Source: Nitrosomonadaceae bacterium
GTDB lineage: Bacteria; Pseudomonadota; Gammaproteobacteria; Burkholderiales; Usitatibacteraceae
Direction: 5' to 3'
DNA: 6,108 nucleotides
Assembly: GCA_021300055.1 (NCBI GenBank)
Contig: JAJTHU010000359.1
Coordinates: 1-6,108 of the forward strand
How positions within the stretch are numbered: position 1 is the stretch's first letter; the number at the start of each line of letters is the position of its first letter. The translations under genes were made by a program, and so were the position numbers. Positions 4,979-6,108 of this stretch are shown piece by piece. Under the pieces are notes generated by a model. It was not told the DNA's origin, did not search any database, and was given only the letters and a program-made list of their open reading frames with translations.

Positions 4979-6108
4979 ATGCCATTTAATCGTCTGACTG
5001 TTCCCGCAAAGCGCATGATTGTTTACGCAACCGTGGCGGCTTTGCTCGCGCCCGGCATCAACCCGTTGACCGTCGGTGCGGCACACGCAGAGGGACTACC
5101 TGACCTCGGCGACGCATCTGACGTCATCGTCACCGAGCCGCAAGAGCGCGCCATCGGCAAGCGCATTATGCTCGACATCCGTGGCGATCGTGCCTTCGTC
5201 GAAGACCCGGAAATCACCGAATACATCTCCAGCCTTGGCAATCGGCTGCTGATGGCCTCGCGCGGTGCGACCAATGACAACCGCCGTGATTTCGAGTTCT
5301 TCGTGCTCAACGACGAGAGCATCAACGCGTTTGCGCTGCTAGGCGGCTTTGTAGGATTTCACTCGGGGCTGATTCTGGCTTCGCGCAGCGAATCCGAACT
5401 CGCGGGCGTGATGGGGCACGAAATCGCACACGTATTGCAGCGCCACGCCGCGCGCGGCGCGATGGGACAACGCGGTAGTGGGCTCATGCAACTCGCGGCG
5501 CTGGCCGCCGCCATCTTAGCCGCGCGATCCGGCTCGACATCGAGCGGACAGGCGACGGAAGCTGCCATTGTTGGTGCACAAGCGTTGTCGATTCAGAACC
5601 AGCTCGATTACTCGCGCGACTTTGAGCGCGAGGCCGACCGTATCGGCATCCAGATCATGATGCGCGCGGGCTTTGACCCGCAGGGCATGGTGGGATTCTT
5701 CGATCGCTTGCTGCGGGCCAACCGCCACAACGATGGCAAAGCGCCGGGCTATCTACGCACGCACCCGCTTACCACCGAGCGAATTGCCGACATGCAAAAC
5801 CGTGTCGATCAGTTGCTAAGCGAGAGCGACAGCAAACTCAAGATGTACGCCGAGAGTCCAGATTACAAAATGGCGCAAGCAAAGCTGCGCGCCATGTCCA
5901 TGTCCGGTTTAGACGGCGTTAACTTTTTCAAGAACGCCATTGCTGAGCGCACCGTGCTGCGTAACCGCGCCGATGTTTACGGTCTCGCGCTCGCCCTCAC
6001 CAAGGCGCGCGACCTCGCTGCGGCCGAGCGTGAATTGGCAAGCATTCGGCAATCACCCGCGCCACACCCTTGGATCGAAAATCTTGCGGCGGAAATCCAG
6101 TTACAGCA
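4979..6108 (+). CDS. bepA: BepA-like periplasmic M48 metalloprotease with C-terminal repeat region (3' end outside window)
   Basis: The frame is open from ATG at 4979 to the window end, giving 376 residues without the C-terminus. A signal peptide is visible: basic start (residues 5-12), hydrophobic core (about 13-33) and a likely cut after AHA (35-37). The mature start LPDLGD and the segment LNDESINAFALLGGFVGFHSG (110-130) match E. coli BepA. The zinc site is HEIAH (147-151) with Glu216 in FEREADRIG as third ligand; THPL (261-264) supplies the His262 that corresponds to the regulatory switch His of BepA. From about 290 the sequence turns Ala/Leu-rich and helical, consistent with the start of the TPR domain. 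BepA degrades or assists outer-membrane proteins such as LptD and BamA-bound substrates. No Shine-Dalgarno is clear; a second in-frame ATG at 5015 would weaken the n-region. Confidence 0.92.
   Translation, partial: MPFNRLTVPAKRMIVYATVAALLAPGINPLTVGAAHAEGLPDLGDASDVIVTEPQERAIGKRIMLDIRGDRAFVEDPEITEYISSLGNRLLMASRGATNDNRRDFEFFVLNDESINAFALLGGFVGFHSGLILASRSESELAGVMGHEIAHVLQRHAARGAMGQRGSGLMQLAALAAAILAARSGSTSSGQATEAAIVGAQALSIQNQLDYSRDFEREADRIGIQIMMRAGFDPQGMVGFFDRLLRANRHNDGKAPGYLRTHPLTTERIADMQNRVDQLLSESDSKLKMYAESPDYKMAQAKLRAMSMSGLDGVNFFKNAIAERTVLRNRADVYGLALALTKARDLAAAERELASIRQSPAPHPWIENLAAEIQLQ

Overview
The window looks like a piece of a GC-rich proteobacterial chromosome, most likely a betaproteobacterium of the Burkholderiales type. 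This rests on protein flavour and on the tusA / moaC / BepA-type protease neighbourhood, which I recall from that group; no 16S or other marker is present. It encodes mostly recognisable families, with short intergenic gaps and no phage genes, transposase, CRISPR array or tRNA.

Bases 1-378 are the unusual part. They hold a broken 38-codon start of an MFS transporter gene (20-133), joined to the last ~27 codons of what looks like a valyl-tRNA synthetase gene (130-213). A ~97-bp imperfect palindromic element follows (265-361), and then the intact MFS gene starts at 379. The fragment and the intact gene form a direct repeat with a fixed 359-base offset. All seven differences between the coding parts of the copies fall at third codon positions, so the fragment diverged as a working allele before it was truncated. 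Strain recombination or an assembly chimera explains this better than a simple recent tandem duplication.

Bases 379-2481 hold two co-directional genes 21 bases apart: an MFS_3-type exporter, then a crotonase-fold acyl-CoA enzyme that resembles PaaG-type isomerases more than a true hydratase. A probable Rho-independent terminator follows at about 2553-2579.

Bases 2634-4829 hold tusA (minus strand), a two-domain chromate transporter chrA (plus strand, divergent from tusA) and moaC (minus strand, convergent with chrA, 14 bases between the stop codons). TusA handles persulfide sulfur and MoaC makes cyclic pyranopterin monophosphate for molybdenum cofactor, so the flanking genes touch sulfur and Moco metabolism. 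chrA looks like an insert between them.

Bases 4979-6108 hold the first 376 codons of a BepA-like periplasmic M48 metalloprotease, divergent from moaC and cut by the window end. I saw no convincing undescribed system. The items most worth following are the 5' repeat junction, the palindromic element and the unusual active site of the crotonase-family protein.
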